Shown: positions 43,479 to 52,179, numbered from the stretch's first letter. The stretch is DNA of 64,000 nt from Roseiarcus sp963732155 (GCA_963732155.1 CAVSYB010000006.1:496001-560000); one strand, 5' to 3'. Notes: generated by a model from the letters alone, not told the origin. Numbers and translations are program-made.

Positions 43479-44905
43479 CTCACCCTCCCGCTCCTGCCGC
43501 GCCATCGGCTCTGGAAAGTCGCGCCCTGCGGCGCCGCCAGATCGCGGTAGCGCGTCCAGCCCCCGGCGAACGGCAGCGAAGAAAAGCGCCCCTTGGCGCG
43601 GCCGAGCCAGTGCAGCGCGCGCATCGCGACGTCGGTCGACAGTCGGTAGAGCGCCGGACGCTTGGCGAAGAACGCCCAGAACCATACGCCGTAGCGCACC
43701 GTCGCGGGCGACAGGCGCCGTTCGAACTCGCGCTCGCGCCAATGGCGCATCATGTTGGGGAGCGGAATGCGCACCGGGCAGACCGCCTCGCAGCGCCCGC
43801 AAAAGGTCGAGGCGTTCGGCAACTGGCCGCCCTCGGCGACGCCGACCAGCGAAGGGGTCAGCACGGCCCCCATCGGCCCGGGATAGACCGAGCCGTAGGC
43901 GTGACCGCCGACCGCATGATAGACCGGGCAATGATTCATGCACGCGCCGCAGCGGATGCAGCGCAGCATGTCTTCGAATTCCCCGCCGAGCATCGCCGAG
44001 CGGCCATTGTCGAGGAGAATCACGTGGTACTCGTCGGGCCCGTCGGGATCGCCCGGACGGCGCGGCCCGGTCGACAGCGTGGTGTAGACCGACATATCCT
44101 GGCCGGTCGCCGAACGCGCCAGGACGCGCAGCAATTGCGAGGCGTCTTCCAGCGTCGGCACGATCTTTTCGAGCGAAGCGATGACGATGTGAACCTTGGG
44201 CAGAATCTGCGTCAGATCGCCATTGCCTTCGTTGGTGACGATGATCGAGGCGCCGGTCTCGGCGATCAGGAAATTGGCGCCGGTGATGCCGATGTCGGCC
44301 GACAGGAATTTTTCGCGCAGGATTCCGCGCGCTTCGGTGAGCAATTGTTCGGGCCGCGACAGATCGCGGTCCTTCGGCAGGTCCAGGTGGGCGCGCCGAA
44401 AGTCCTCCGCGATCTGCTCCTTGTTCAAGTGCACGGCGGGGGCGATGATGTGCGACGGCGCCTCGCCGCGTAGCTGGATGACATATTCGCCGAGGTCCGT
44501 TTCGATCGGCTCGATCCCCGCCGCTTCGAGCGCCGCGTTGAGGCCCATTTCCTCCGAGATCATCGACTTGCCCTTGGTCACGGCCTTGGCGCCGCGCCGC
44601 CGGCACAGTTCCAGCACGACATCGACGCCGTCCTTCGCCGTCGCCGCATAATGGACCTGGCCGCCCGCCGCGACGACCCGCGCCTCGTACGCCTCGAGGT
44701 AGAGATCGAGATTGGCGAGCGTATGGTCCTTGATGTCGCGCGCGCTGTCGCGCAGCGCTTCGAACTCGGGCAGGCGCGCGGCCGCCTTGGCGCGCTTGTC
44801 GATGAAGTTGCCGCGCACGTGCTGGAGCGCCTTCTGCAACGGCGCGTCCTGCAACGCCTCATGGGCGTTTTCCTTGAAACGCGTCGATGTCGCGGCGCCG
44901 GTCAA
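43475..44905 (-). CDS. lutB: Lactate utilization iron-sulfur protein B
   Basis: A 476-residue iron-sulfur subunit of LutABC. It has a LUD-like N-terminal domain (LELCRRRGAKAVTKGKSMIS and GANFLIAETGASIIVTNEGN), then two 4Fe-4S sites in CIRCGACMNHCPVYHAVGGH and CGRCEAVCPVRIPLP. The start is a TTG at 44905 (MTGAATSTRFKENAHEALQD): TTGA overlaps the lutA stop and GGAGG is 8 bases upstream. The complex oxidises L-lactate to pyruvate and passes electrons to quinone. Confidence 0.92.
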   Translation of the reverse strand: MTGAATSTRFKENAHEALQDAPLQKALQHVRGNFIDKRAKAAARLPEFEALRDSARDIKDHTLANLDLYLEAYEARVVAAGGQVHYAATAKDGVDVVLELCRRRGAKAVTKGKSMISEEMGLNAALEAAGIEPIETDLGEYVIQLRGEAPSHIIAPAVHLNKEQIAEDFRRAHLDLPKDRDLSRPEQLLTEARGILREKFLSADIGITGANFLIAETGASIIVTNEGNGDLTQILPKVHIVIASLEKIVPTLEDASQLLRVLARSATGQDMSVYTTLSTGPRRPGDPDGPDEYHVILLDNGRSAMLGGEFEDMLRCIRCGACMNHCPVYHAVGGHAYGSVYPGPMGAVLTPSLVGVAEGGQLPNASTFCGRCEAVCPVRIPLPNMMRHWREREFERRLSPATVRYGVWFWAFFAKRPALYRLSTDVAMRALHWLGRAKGRFSSLPFAGGWTRYRDLAAPQGATFQSRWRGRSGRVS

Positions 44906-45771
44906 TTTCGCGCCCTCCGCGCCTGCGGCTCCCCGATCGCCGGCTCGTCGGTCATGCCCGAAAGCACTTCGGCGACATGACGCACGCTCACATGGCTTCC
45001 CTGGCGCTGAAGCTTGCCCGCCATGTTCATCAGGCATCCGAGATCGCCGGCGAGCAGGGTCTGGGCGCCGCTCGCCACGACGTTGGCGGTCTTCTGCGCG
45101 ACGATCGCGTCCGATATCTCGCCGTACTTGACCGCGAAGGTTCCGCCGAAGCCGCAGCAGACGTCCGCGCCGGTCAGTTCGACAAGCCGCAATCCCTCGA
45201 CGGCGGCGAGCAGCTTGCGCGGTTGGCTCGCCACACCCAGTTCGCGCAGGCCCGAACAGGAATCGTGATAGGCGACCTCGCCGTCATAGCGCGCCGAGAC
45301 TTTCGTCACCTCGAGAACGTCGACGAGGAAGCTGACGAGCTCGAAACATTTGGCCGCGAAAGCGTTGGCGCTACGCGAGAGCTCCGGTTCGCCGGCGAAC
45401 AACTCGGGATAATGCCTGGCGAGCATTCCCGCGCAGGAGCCGCTCGGGGCGACAACGTAGTCGCAATCCTCGAACGCGGCGATGGTCTGGCGCGCCATGT
45501 CCTTGGTGGTCGCGCGATCGCCCGAATTATAGGCCGGCTGCCCGCAGCATGTCTGGCTTGGCACGAAAACGTAACAGCCGGCGTCTTCCAGCAGCTTGAC
45601 GGCGGCGAAGCCGACGCTCGGACGGATCAGATCGACGAGGCAGGTCACGAACAGCCCGACCCGGATCGGGGGGCGACTCGGGGCTCCAGCGGCGTCGGGC
45701 AAGACAAGATCCTTGATTCCTAAATACGGGGCGACATTGGACCAGCGGGCCGGGGGTTTCAAGCAGGTCAT
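44902..45771 (-). CDS. lutA: Lactate utilization protein A (CCG-domain iron-sulfur protein)
   Basis: A 289-residue subunit with two cysteine-rich CCG domains: TCCGQPAYNSGDRAT near 75 and ADVCCGFGGTFAVKYGEIS near 205. These bind an iron-sulfur cluster in the LutA/GlpC group. It is first of lutABC, with the start at 45771. Its first 34 residues (to PPIRVGLFVTCLVDLIRP) may be extra; a later start is possible. The upstream region is shared with the divergent toxin-antitoxin operon. Confidence 0.92.
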   Translation of the reverse strand: MTCLKPPARWSNVAPYLGIKDLVLPDAAGAPSRPPIRVGLFVTCLVDLIRPSVGFAAVKLLEDAGCYVFVPSQTCCGQPAYNSGDRATTKDMARQTIAAFEDCDYVVAPSGSCAGMLARHYPELFAGEPELSRSANAFAAKCFELVSFLVDVLEVTKVSARYDGEVAYHDSCSGLRELGVASQPRKLLAAVEGLRLVELTGADVCCGFGGTFAVKYGEISDAIVAQKTANVVASGAQTLLAGDLGCLMNMAGKLQRQGSHVSVRHVAEVLSGMTDEPAIGEPQARRARN

Positions 45772-45859
45772 TGGCGCCGGGCGCGGCCCAACAGCGCGAG
45801 CGTTTTCGACGCGCGCGCCAAGCTCGCGTTGCTAGCGCCGCCAGAACAAGGCGCGCTTG

Positions 45860-45891
45860 GACAAAATTGTCTAGATTGTCAAAGTTGACAA
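45860..45891. promoter_or_regulatory. Double palindromic operator of the HU-RES operon
   Basis: Two inverted repeats lie side by side: GACAA-AA-TTGTC (45860-45871) and TTGTCAA-AG-TTGACAA (45876-45891). They share the TTGTC/GACAA half-site, repeated at 9-base spacing. The downstream arm contains TTGACA, a consensus -35. They sit 40 bases before the antitoxin start and also between the divergent lutA and TA promoters. Autoregulation by the antitoxin is the natural reading. Confidence 0.65.
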
Positions 45892-45931
45892 CAAGGCCTG
45901 GTGCGCCCACCTTTACCCGCAGGAGCATGTG

Positions 45932-46810
45932 ATGACCCTCGCGCGGAACGTTCGAACTAAGGCTCAATCCGGCGCTCGGGCGCTCACCCGATCGAAGGCG
46001 GAGCGTGTTGTCGAGCATATCGCCAAAGAATCCGAATTGTCGAAGGCCGTCGCAGAGGTCGCTCTCGACGCGATCCTGGAGGGCGTCAGCAAATCGCTGA
46101 AGAAGGGCGACGAGGTTCGGCTTGTTGGTTTTGGAGCATTTTCCGTTCGCGAGCGCTCCAGCGGCAAGGGCCGCAAACCGGCGACGGGAATGGGATTTGG
46201 GACTTACCTCTCGAAGTTTAAATTTCCTGTGACAAGCCTCAAAGCTCACGTATCGAGGTTCAAGCGCGGCGCTCGTGCGCAGCTGAAAAAGGACGACGAA
46301 GTTCGCCTCGTTGGGTTTGGAATATTTTCCGTGGGCGAACGCACTGTCGGCAAGGGCAAGTCCGCCACTGGAAAAGAGACCAATTTTCCGGCCTCGGCGT
46401 TCGAGCCTGATGCTCGTGCGCGCGCTTTGCTGCGAGGGGTGGAGATCGTACAGGAGGATCTGCGAAGCAGCGGCGGCGCCTATGATCTTGATGAGGTTCG
46501 AACCTTGATGAGGGGGATCTCGCGACAACGCGTCGATCGGAGGGTGCGGGAGGGCACGCTATTGGCGGTGCCGGGGCCAAGCAATCACCGGCGATACCCG
46601 ACGGTTCAGTTCAATCGCGACGGCACGGTCGTCGCGGGATTGAAAGAGGTTTGCGAGGCGCTGCCGACGAAGAATCCCTGGTCGGTGCTGAATTTCCTGG
46701 TCGGCCCCGAAAGCAGGCTGGACGGCCGTAAGCCAATCGACCTTCTCAAGACCGGCGAGGTCGAGATCGTTGTCGAGGCGGCGCGGCGCTTGGGTCAGCA
46801 GGGAGCGTGA
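45932..46810 (+). CDS. Antitoxin: HU-type DNA-binding domains fused to an MbcA/ParS-type toxin-binding domain
   Basis: A 292-residue fusion. Residues 20-118 form a complete HU/IHF-like domain: RSKAERVVEHIAKESELSKA, GDEVRLVGFGAFSVRER, and a C-terminal part KFPVTSLKAHVSRFKRGARA. Residues 119-169 repeat its beta-arm half (KKDDEVRLVGFGIFSVGERT and FPASAFEPDARARALL) without the two N-terminal helices. Residues 183-228 look like a small helix-turn-helix (ISRQRVDRRVREGTL). Residues 231-292 match the MbcA/ParS (DUF2384) C-terminus: VVAGLKEVCEALPTKNPWSV, DLLKTGEVEIVVEAARRLG. RES-type antitoxins usually carry a different HTH. The ATG at 45932 has AGGAG 6 bases upstream. Its TGA overlaps the RES start. 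Confidence 0.82.
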   Translation: MTLARNVRTKAQSGARALTRSKAERVVEHIAKESELSKAVAEVALDAILEGVSKSLKKGDEVRLVGFGAFSVRERSSGKGRKPATGMGFGTYLSKFKFPVTSLKAHVSRFKRGARAQLKKDDEVRLVGFGIFSVGERTVGKGKSATGKETNFPASAFEPDARARALLRGVEIVQEDLRSSGGAYDLDEVRTLMRGISRQRVDRRVREGTLLAVPGPSNHRRYPTVQFNRDGTVVAGLKEVCEALPTKNPWSVLNFLVGPESRLDGRKPIDLLKTGEVEIVVEAARRLGQQGA

Positions 46811-47394
46811 CGGCGCCCGGTCCGCCGGCCGACCTTGCAAGGCGCAACCCGCTCTTTGCTCACTTGGCTGTAGGCGAGTTCGTTCATCGGTTCCATACAG
46901 CCAAGTATGAGCCCCCGTTCTTCGACCGCGGCCTCGGTGGGCGTTTGAACGCGCCTAATGGCAAGTACGGCGTACTCTACACTGCCAAATCTCTGGCTGG
47001 CGCCTTCGCAGAGACCTTCTTGCGAGAACCGGGCCGCACGCTGTTGGCGCCCGACTTCCTCGCGAGCAAAGCGTACGCACGGTTGCGCGTCCTGCGGCCT
47101 CTCACCCTCATCAGGCTCGGCGGACCTGGCCTCGCGCGCCTCGGAGCCACCGCCGAGTTGACCCATGGCGGATTGCCATATGACGTCCCCCAAGCTTGGT
47201 CAGAGGCGTTGCGCGCTCATCCCGCCAAGGTTGACGGCATTGCGTATTACGCTCGTCATGACGATGAAGAGCTCTGCTACGCGCTTTTCGAGCGTGCGCC
47301 CGAACCGGTTGAAGTGGCGGAGCGCGAAGCGGTCCTTGACGTCGATTGGTTCTGGCGACTAGCCGACCGCTACGGCGTGGGCTTGGCCCCCTGA
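46807..47394 (+). CDS. RES-domain toxin
   Basis: A 195-residue RES-domain protein. Family residues are visible: Arg28 in VHRFH, Arg46 in GLGGRLNAPNG, Tyr58 in VLYTAKSLAGAFAET and Glu69 in the same block, followed by GIAYYARHDDEELCYALFER. RES toxins (MbcT, ParT relatives) attack NAD or transfer ADP-ribose from it. The start is a GTG at 46807 with AGGGAG upstream; GTGA overlaps the antitoxin stop, so the two are translationally coupled. The nearest downstream gene is pncB. Confidence 0.92.
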   Translation: MTAPGPPADLARRNPLFAHLAVGEFVHRFHTAKYEPPFFDRGLGGRLNAPNGKYGVLYTAKSLAGAFAETFLREPGRTLLAPDFLASKAYARLRVLRPLTLIRLGGPGLARLGATAELTHGGLPYDVPQAWSEALRAHPAKVDGIAYYARHDDEELCYALFERAPEPVEVAEREAVLDVDWFWRLADRYGVGLAP

Positions 47395-47492
47395 TTCATT
47401 TGGCCAAGTGCGTTGGACGGCCGTCCGGTTCGATCTCCTGCCTCGCCGCCGCTCCCTTGTCGTCTCCGGCGCGAGCCTCTAGGTTCGCCGCC

Positions 47493-48806
47493 ATGATCCC
47501 CGATATCGCCACGCGCGTTTACGACCACACGTTCCGCATCGACCCGATCGTGCGCACGCTGCTCGACACGGATTTCTATAAGCTTTTGATGTTGCAAATG
47601 ATTTGGAAGATACATGGCCGGCGCAAGGTGACTTTCGAATTGATCAACCGGGCTTCCCATGTGCGGCTCGCCGAAATCATCGACGAACGCGAGCTGATCG
47701 ACCAGCTCGATTACGCGCGTTCGCTGCGCCTCGCCAAGAACGAATTGATCTGGCTCGCCGGCAACACGTTTTACGGCACCAGGCAGATCTTCCAGCCCGC
47801 CTTCATGGAATGGCTCGCGAACTTCCGCCTGCCCGAATATGAGCTGGTGCGCCGCGACGGCCAGTACGAATTGCGTTTCGAGGGGCCATGGACCCAGACC
47901 ACGATGTGGGAAATCCCGGCGCTCGCCATCATCAACGAATTGCGCGCGCGCGCCGCAATGCGGTTCATGAGCCGGTTCGATCTCGACGTTCTCTACGCCC
48001 GCGCCAAGGCCAAGCTGTGGCTCAAGGTCGAGCGGCTTCGCGTTCTGGCGCGCGAGGGTCCGTTGCGCATCTCGGATTTCGGCACCCGCCGACGGCATAG
48101 CTTCTTATGGCAGCGATGGTGCGTGGAGGCGATGCAGGAAGGCCTCGGCGAAAGCTTCGTCGGCACCTCCAACATCAAACACGCGATGGACACCGGTCTT
48201 GAGGCGATCGGCACCAACGCCCACGAATTGCCGATGGTTTACGCGGCCGCGGCTGACAGCGACGAGGCGCTGCGCGACGCGCCTTACGAGGTCTTGCGAG
48301 ACTGGGCGAAGATGTACGACGGCAATCTGCTCGTCGTGCTGCCCGATTGCTTCGGCACCACCGCCTTCCTCGAACACGCGCCCGACTGGGTCGCCGACTG
48401 GAAGGGCGCGCGTCCCGATTCCAAGCCCCCCGTCGCCGGCGCGATGGAGCTGATCGCCTGGTGGAGGGCGCGCGGGCGCGACCCGCGCGAAAAGCTGATG
48501 GTGCTGTCGGACGGAATGGACATCGATTCGATCGAAGAGGCGGCGCGCAGCCTGCGCGGCCTCGTCAACCTGTCGATCGGCTGGGGCACCAACCTGACCA
48601 ACGATTTTATCGGTTGCGCGCCGGCGGGAGTGGACGGCGACCTGCGCTCGATCTCGATCGTGTGCAAGGTCGCCGAGGCCGACGGCCGGCCGGCCGTCAA
48701 GCTCTCCGACAATCCCAACAAGATGCTGGGGCCAGCCGATGAAATCGAGCGATACCGCCGGGTGTTCGGCTCGGCGGGGGTGATGGCGGTTCCCGTTCTC
48801 GTGTGA
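47493..48806 (+). CDS. pncB: Nicotinate phosphoribosyltransferase
   Basis: A 437-residue enzyme that makes nicotinate mononucleotide from nicotinate and PRPP for NAD salvage. LLDTDFYKLLMLQMIWKIHG, the catalytic-histidine RRRHSFLWQRW, GTSNIKHAMDTGLEAIGTNA and WGTNLTNDF are hallmarks. ATG at 47493. The RES toxin ends 98 bases upstream on the same strand, so read-through is possible. Confidence 0.95.
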   Translation: MIPDIATRVYDHTFRIDPIVRTLLDTDFYKLLMLQMIWKIHGRRKVTFELINRASHVRLAEIIDERELIDQLDYARSLRLAKNELIWLAGNTFYGTRQIFQPAFMEWLANFRLPEYELVRRDGQYELRFEGPWTQTTMWEIPALAIINELRARAAMRFMSRFDLDVLYARAKAKLWLKVERLRVLAREGPLRISDFGTRRRHSFLWQRWCVEAMQEGLGESFVGTSNIKHAMDTGLEAIGTNAHELPMVYAAAADSDEALRDAPYEVLRDWAKMYDGNLLVVLPDCFGTTAFLEHAPDWVADWKGARPDSKPPVAGAMELIAWWRARGRDPREKLMVLSDGMDIDSIEEAARSLRGLVNLSIGWGTNLTNDFIGCAPAGVDGDLRSISIVCKVAEADGRPAVKLSDNPNKMLGPADEIERYRRVFGSAGVMAVPVLV

Positions 48807-48832
48807 AAGGCCGTCGATTCGGCGGCGCGGCC

Positions 48833-48857
48833 GCGCCGGCCAACCGTCGGCCGGCGC
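48833..48857. terminator. Hairpin between convergent pncB and lctP
   Basis: GCGCCGGCC at 48833-48841 pairs perfectly with GGCCGGCGC at 48849-48857. No T tract follows. It lies between two convergent stop codons and probably serves both. Confidence 0.5.
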
Positions 48858-48875
48858 GTCGCCTCACGCCTCCCC

Positions 48876-50507
48876 TTACGGCGCGGCGAGATTCATCGAG
48901 CCGACGCCGGCCCAGTAGAAACCGACGCCGATGATGATGAGATAGGCGAGCAGGATCAGCGTCCAGCCAAGATTGTGGCGGATCACCTCGCCTTCGTTGC
49001 GCACGAACCGGCTCGTCGAGACGCCGACGCTGGCGGTCTGCGGCGCGATCGGTTTGCCGATCTCGGCGCCCACCGAATTGAGGCTCGGCAGCAGCAGCGG
49101 CGGCATGCCGAGCTGCACCCCGACCAGCGCCTGGAACTTGCCGAACATCGCGTTGGTCGAGGTGTTCGAGCCAGACAGCGCGACGCCGATGAAGCCGAGG
49201 ATCGGCGAAACCACGATGAACCACACGCCGAGGCCGGAAAAACCCTTGGCGAGCGAGGAGGCCATGCCGGAATAGTTGAAGACATAGGCGAGGCCGAAGA
49301 TGAACACGCCGACCAGGAACGCGCCCCAGATCTGGCTGAACGTCCTGGTGAAGATCGCGCCGATGTGGTCGATGCGCAGCTTGCCGGCGAGGACGAGCAG
49401 CAGCGCGACGACGGCCCATGAGGCCGCGATCGCGGTGCCGCCGACGCCGGGCGCGAAATTGAACGCCGCCGAGATCGTCGCCTTGGTCTCGGGCGCGGTC
49501 GCCGCGACCTTCGCCGAGTAGAGCACGAATTTTGGCAACGGCGACCACGGTCCGGTCCACAGCGTGACGATGATCACGAGCACGACGAAGGGCATCCAGG
49601 CGATGAGGACCTCGTTGCTCGGCAGCGCGTCGGACTTGGGCGAGCGAGCGAGCGCCTCCGCGCTCAACGGGACGCCGCCATAGCCGAGCACGCGTTTGGG
49701 CCGCCACACCGACAGCAGAAGCAGCAGCGCGCCAAAACAGACGATCGCGCCCGAAACGTCCGGCAGATACGGCCCGAGATAGACCGCGACCGGATATTGG
49801 CCGAGAATGTAGCCGAAGGAGCCGGCGAGCGCCAACGGCCAGCCGTCCTTGAGACCCTCCTTGCCGGAGACGAGATAGATCAGCACCCAAGGCGGCAGCA
49901 GCGCCAGCACGGCGACGATCGACCCGACCGACGCCGACAAGGCGAGCAGCGGATAGCCGGTCACCGCGGCGATGGCGATGATCGGCGCGCCGAGCGCGCC
50001 GTAGGACACCGGCGCATTGTTGGCGATCGCGGCGACCCTGATCGCATTGAGATCGGAAATGCCGAGCGAGATCAGTATCGGCGCGACCACCGCCCAGGGA
50101 TAGCCGAAGCCGACGAGCCCTTCGAGCAGGGCGCCAAACGCCCAGGCGAACAGCATCGTCTGCACACGCACGTCGGCGGTGCCCTTCGAGATCAGCCAGC
50201 GGCGGAAGTTCTCGAAGACCCCGGTCTCGGTCAACGTGTTGAACAGAATGAGACCCCACAGCACGATCCAGTCGACGCTCCACACGCCCGTCGCCGCGCC
50301 ATAGAGATAGGCGCGCGCGCCGTCCTCGACCGGCATTCGCCAGACGATGACCGCGAGCGCGAAAGTGACGATGGCGCCGACGAGGACCGCCAGCCAGGCG
50401 GTCATCCGAAGGAAGGCGAGCAGCACGAGCAACAGCACGACCGGAATGAGCGCGACGAGGCAAGTAAGCGCCAGGTTGCCCAACGGATCAGGAATTTGCG
50501 TGAACAA
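48876..50507 (-). CDS. lctP: L-lactate permease (LctP/LldP family)
   Basis: A 543-residue transporter with about 13 hydrophobic helices. It has PLGNLALTCLVALIPVVLLL at the start, GVFENFRRWL, GALLEGLVGFGYPWAVVAPI and SGSNTSTNAMFGKFQ, all typical of lactate/glycolate:proton symporters. It diverges from glcD, with about 235 bases between starts, and lies near lutABC. It can supply lactate to LutABC and glycolate to GlcDEF. Confidence 0.95.
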   Translation of the reverse strand: MFTQIPDPLGNLALTCLVALIPVVLLLVLLAFLRMTAWLAVLVGAIVTFALAVIVWRMPVEDGARAYLYGAATGVWSVDWIVLWGLILFNTLTETGVFENFRRWLISKGTADVRVQTMLFAWAFGALLEGLVGFGYPWAVVAPILISLGISDLNAIRVAAIANNAPVSYGALGAPIIAIAAVTGYPLLALSASVGSIVAVLALLPPWVLIYLVSGKEGLKDGWPLALAGSFGYILGQYPVAVYLGPYLPDVSGAIVCFGALLLLLSVWRPKRVLGYGGVPLSAEALARSPKSDALPSNEVLIAWMPFVVLVIIVTLWTGPWSPLPKFVLYSAKVAATAPETKATISAAFNFAPGVGGTAIAASWAVVALLLVLAGKLRIDHIGAIFTRTFSQIWGAFLVGVFIFGLAYVFNYSGMASSLAKGFSGLGVWFIVVSPILGFIGVALSGSNTSTNAMFGKFQALVGVQLGMPPLLLPSLNSVGAEIGKPIAPQTASVGVSTSRFVRNEGEVIRHNLGWTLILLAYLIIIGVGFYWAGVGSMNLAAP

Positions 50508-50528
50508 GACATCCTCCCCCCACGGACT

Positions 50529-50547
50529 CGCGCGATCAAGTCGCGCG
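50529..50547. promoter_or_regulatory. Palindrome in the lctP-glcD divergent promoter region
   Basis: CGCGCGA-TCAAG-TCGCGCG, with 7-base arms, lies 22 bases upstream of the lctP start in a 235-base divergent region. It is a candidate operator for a lactate/glycolate regulator such as a GntR-type protein. None is encoded nearby. Confidence 0.4.
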
Positions 50548-50742
50548 TTACGCGCACGGCTGCATGCCGTCGGCAGGATGTCAAGCCGAAAGAAGTTTGA
50601 CGAAGCCCGCCAGGATCATGCGCCGCGGCGGGTCCGCCAGCCAAGGCTTCCCGGCGCGGCGATCGCGACATCGGCCGGGACAGGATTGGGACTGCTCAGG
50701 CCCGGCAAAATGAGCTAGGCTTTCCCTCTTAGGAGCGTCATC

Positions 50743-52179
50743 ATGTCGCATATCGCGTTTCCCGAACCGGACCCCGGCATCCTCGCGCGGCGCGAGGACA
50801 TTCTGGCCGGCCTCGCCGCCCTGTTGCCCGAGGGATCGCTGATCACGCAAGAGAACGAGCGCCGGCCGTTCGAAACCGATGCGCTCACCGCCTACCGCCG
50901 TCTGCCGCTCGCCGTCGCGCTGCCGACGTCGACCCAGGAAGTGGCGCGCGTCCTCAAATATTGCCGCGACGCCGGCGTCTATGTCGTGCCGCGCGGCGCC
51001 GGCACGTCGCTCTCCGGGGGCGCCATCCCGCAGGAAGACGCGATCGTCGTCGGCCTGTCCAAGATGAGCCGCATCCTCGAGGTCAACCTGCCCGACCGCT
51101 ATGCGCGCGTGCAGGCCGGCGTCACCAATCTGGCGATTTCCGAAGCGGTCGCCGCCGACGGTTTCTTCTACGCCCCCGATCCGTCCTCGCAACTCGCCTG
51201 CACGATCGGCGGCAACATCGGCATGAACTCGGGCGGCGCGCATTGCCTGAAATATGGCGTGACCGCCAACAATATCCTCGGCGTCACTCTGGTCACCGTC
51301 GACGGCGAGGTGATCGAGCTCGGCGGCGCCCATCTCGACGCCGGCGGGTTCGACCTGCTTGGCCTGACGATCGGCTCGGAAGGGCAACTGGGCATCGTCA
51401 CCGAGGCGACGGTCCGGCTGCTGCGCGCCGCCGAGGGCGCCCGCCCGGTGCTGTTCGGCTTCGATTCGGCCGAAGCGGCGGGGCAATGCGTCGCCGCGAT
51501 CATCGGCGCCGGCATCATCCCGGTGGCCATCGAATACATGGACAAGCTGGCGATCGAGATCTGCGAAGGCTTCGCGCACGCCGGCTATCCCCTCGACGTC
51601 GAGGCGATGCTCATCATCGAGGTCGAGGGCTCCGAACCGGAGATGGCGGCCCAGCTCGACAGGATCGCCGCCATCGCGAAGGCGCATGGCGTGAAGGTCA
51701 TCCGCGAGTCGATGTCGGCGATGGAGAGCGCGTTGATCTGGAAAGGCCGCAAGTCGGCGTTCGGCGCGACGGGGCGGATCGCCGACTACATCTGCATGGA
51801 CGGCACGGTGCCGACCAGCCGGCTGCCGGAAGCGCTGCAACGGACCGGCGAGATCGTCGCCTCCTACGGCCTGCGCGTCGCCAACGTGTTTCACGCCGGC
51901 GACGGCAACATGCATCCGCTGATCCTTTACAACGTCAACGACGAGGCCGAGCAGGCCAAGGCCGAGGCGGCGGGCGCCGAGTTGCTCAAGCTTTGCGTCG
52001 ATCTCGGCGGGTGCCTCACCGGTGAGCACGGCGTCGGCATCGAGAAGCGAGATCTGATGACGCATCAGTTCACGCGCGAGGATCTGGCGCAGCAAATGCG
52101 GGTGCGCGCCGTCTTCGATCCCGCATGGCGCCTCAACCCGGCCAAGGTCTTCCCCCTGGCGGGGAGGGTTTCGGCTTGA
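50743..52179 (+). CDS. glcD: Glycolate oxidase subunit GlcD
   Basis: A 478-residue FAD-binding oxidase subunit. LPTSTQEVARVLKYCRDAGV, VPRGAGTSLSGGAIPQEDAI (FAD pyrophosphate loop) and CTIGGNIGMNSGGAHCLKYG belong to the GlcD/D-lactate dehydrogenase family. The C-terminal HAGDGNMHP and GEHGVGIEKRDLM complete the fold. First of glcDEF; AGGAGCG precedes the ATG. Confidence 0.95.
   Translation: MSHIAFPEPDPGILARREDILAGLAALLPEGSLITQENERRPFETDALTAYRRLPLAVALPTSTQEVARVLKYCRDAGVYVVPRGAGTSLSGGAIPQEDAIVVGLSKMSRILEVNLPDRYARVQAGVTNLAISEAVAADGFFYAPDPSSQLACTIGGNIGMNSGGAHCLKYGVTANNILGVTLVTVDGEVIELGGAHLDAGGFDLLGLTIGSEGQLGIVTEATVRLLRAAEGARPVLFGFDSAEAAGQCVAAIIGAGIIPVAIEYMDKLAIEICEGFAHAGYPLDVEAMLIIEVEGSEPEMAAQLDRIAAIAKAHGVKVIRESMSAMESALIWKGRKSAFGATGRIADYICMDGTVPTSRLPEALQRTGEIVASYGLRVANVFHAGDGNMHPLILYNVNDEAEQAKAEAAGAELLKLCVDLGGCLTGEHGVGIEKRDLMTHQFTREDLAQQMRVRAVFDPAWRLNPAKVFPLAGRVSA

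Noticed and set aside
42804..44606. A 600-codon frame for lutC
   Set aside because: The upper part is the out-of-frame shadow of lutB; true LUD homology begins near 43478.
45932..46810. Ordinary HU nucleoid protein
   Set aside because: It is three times HU length, has a second partial HU copy and a DUF2384-like end, and is coupled to a RES gene.
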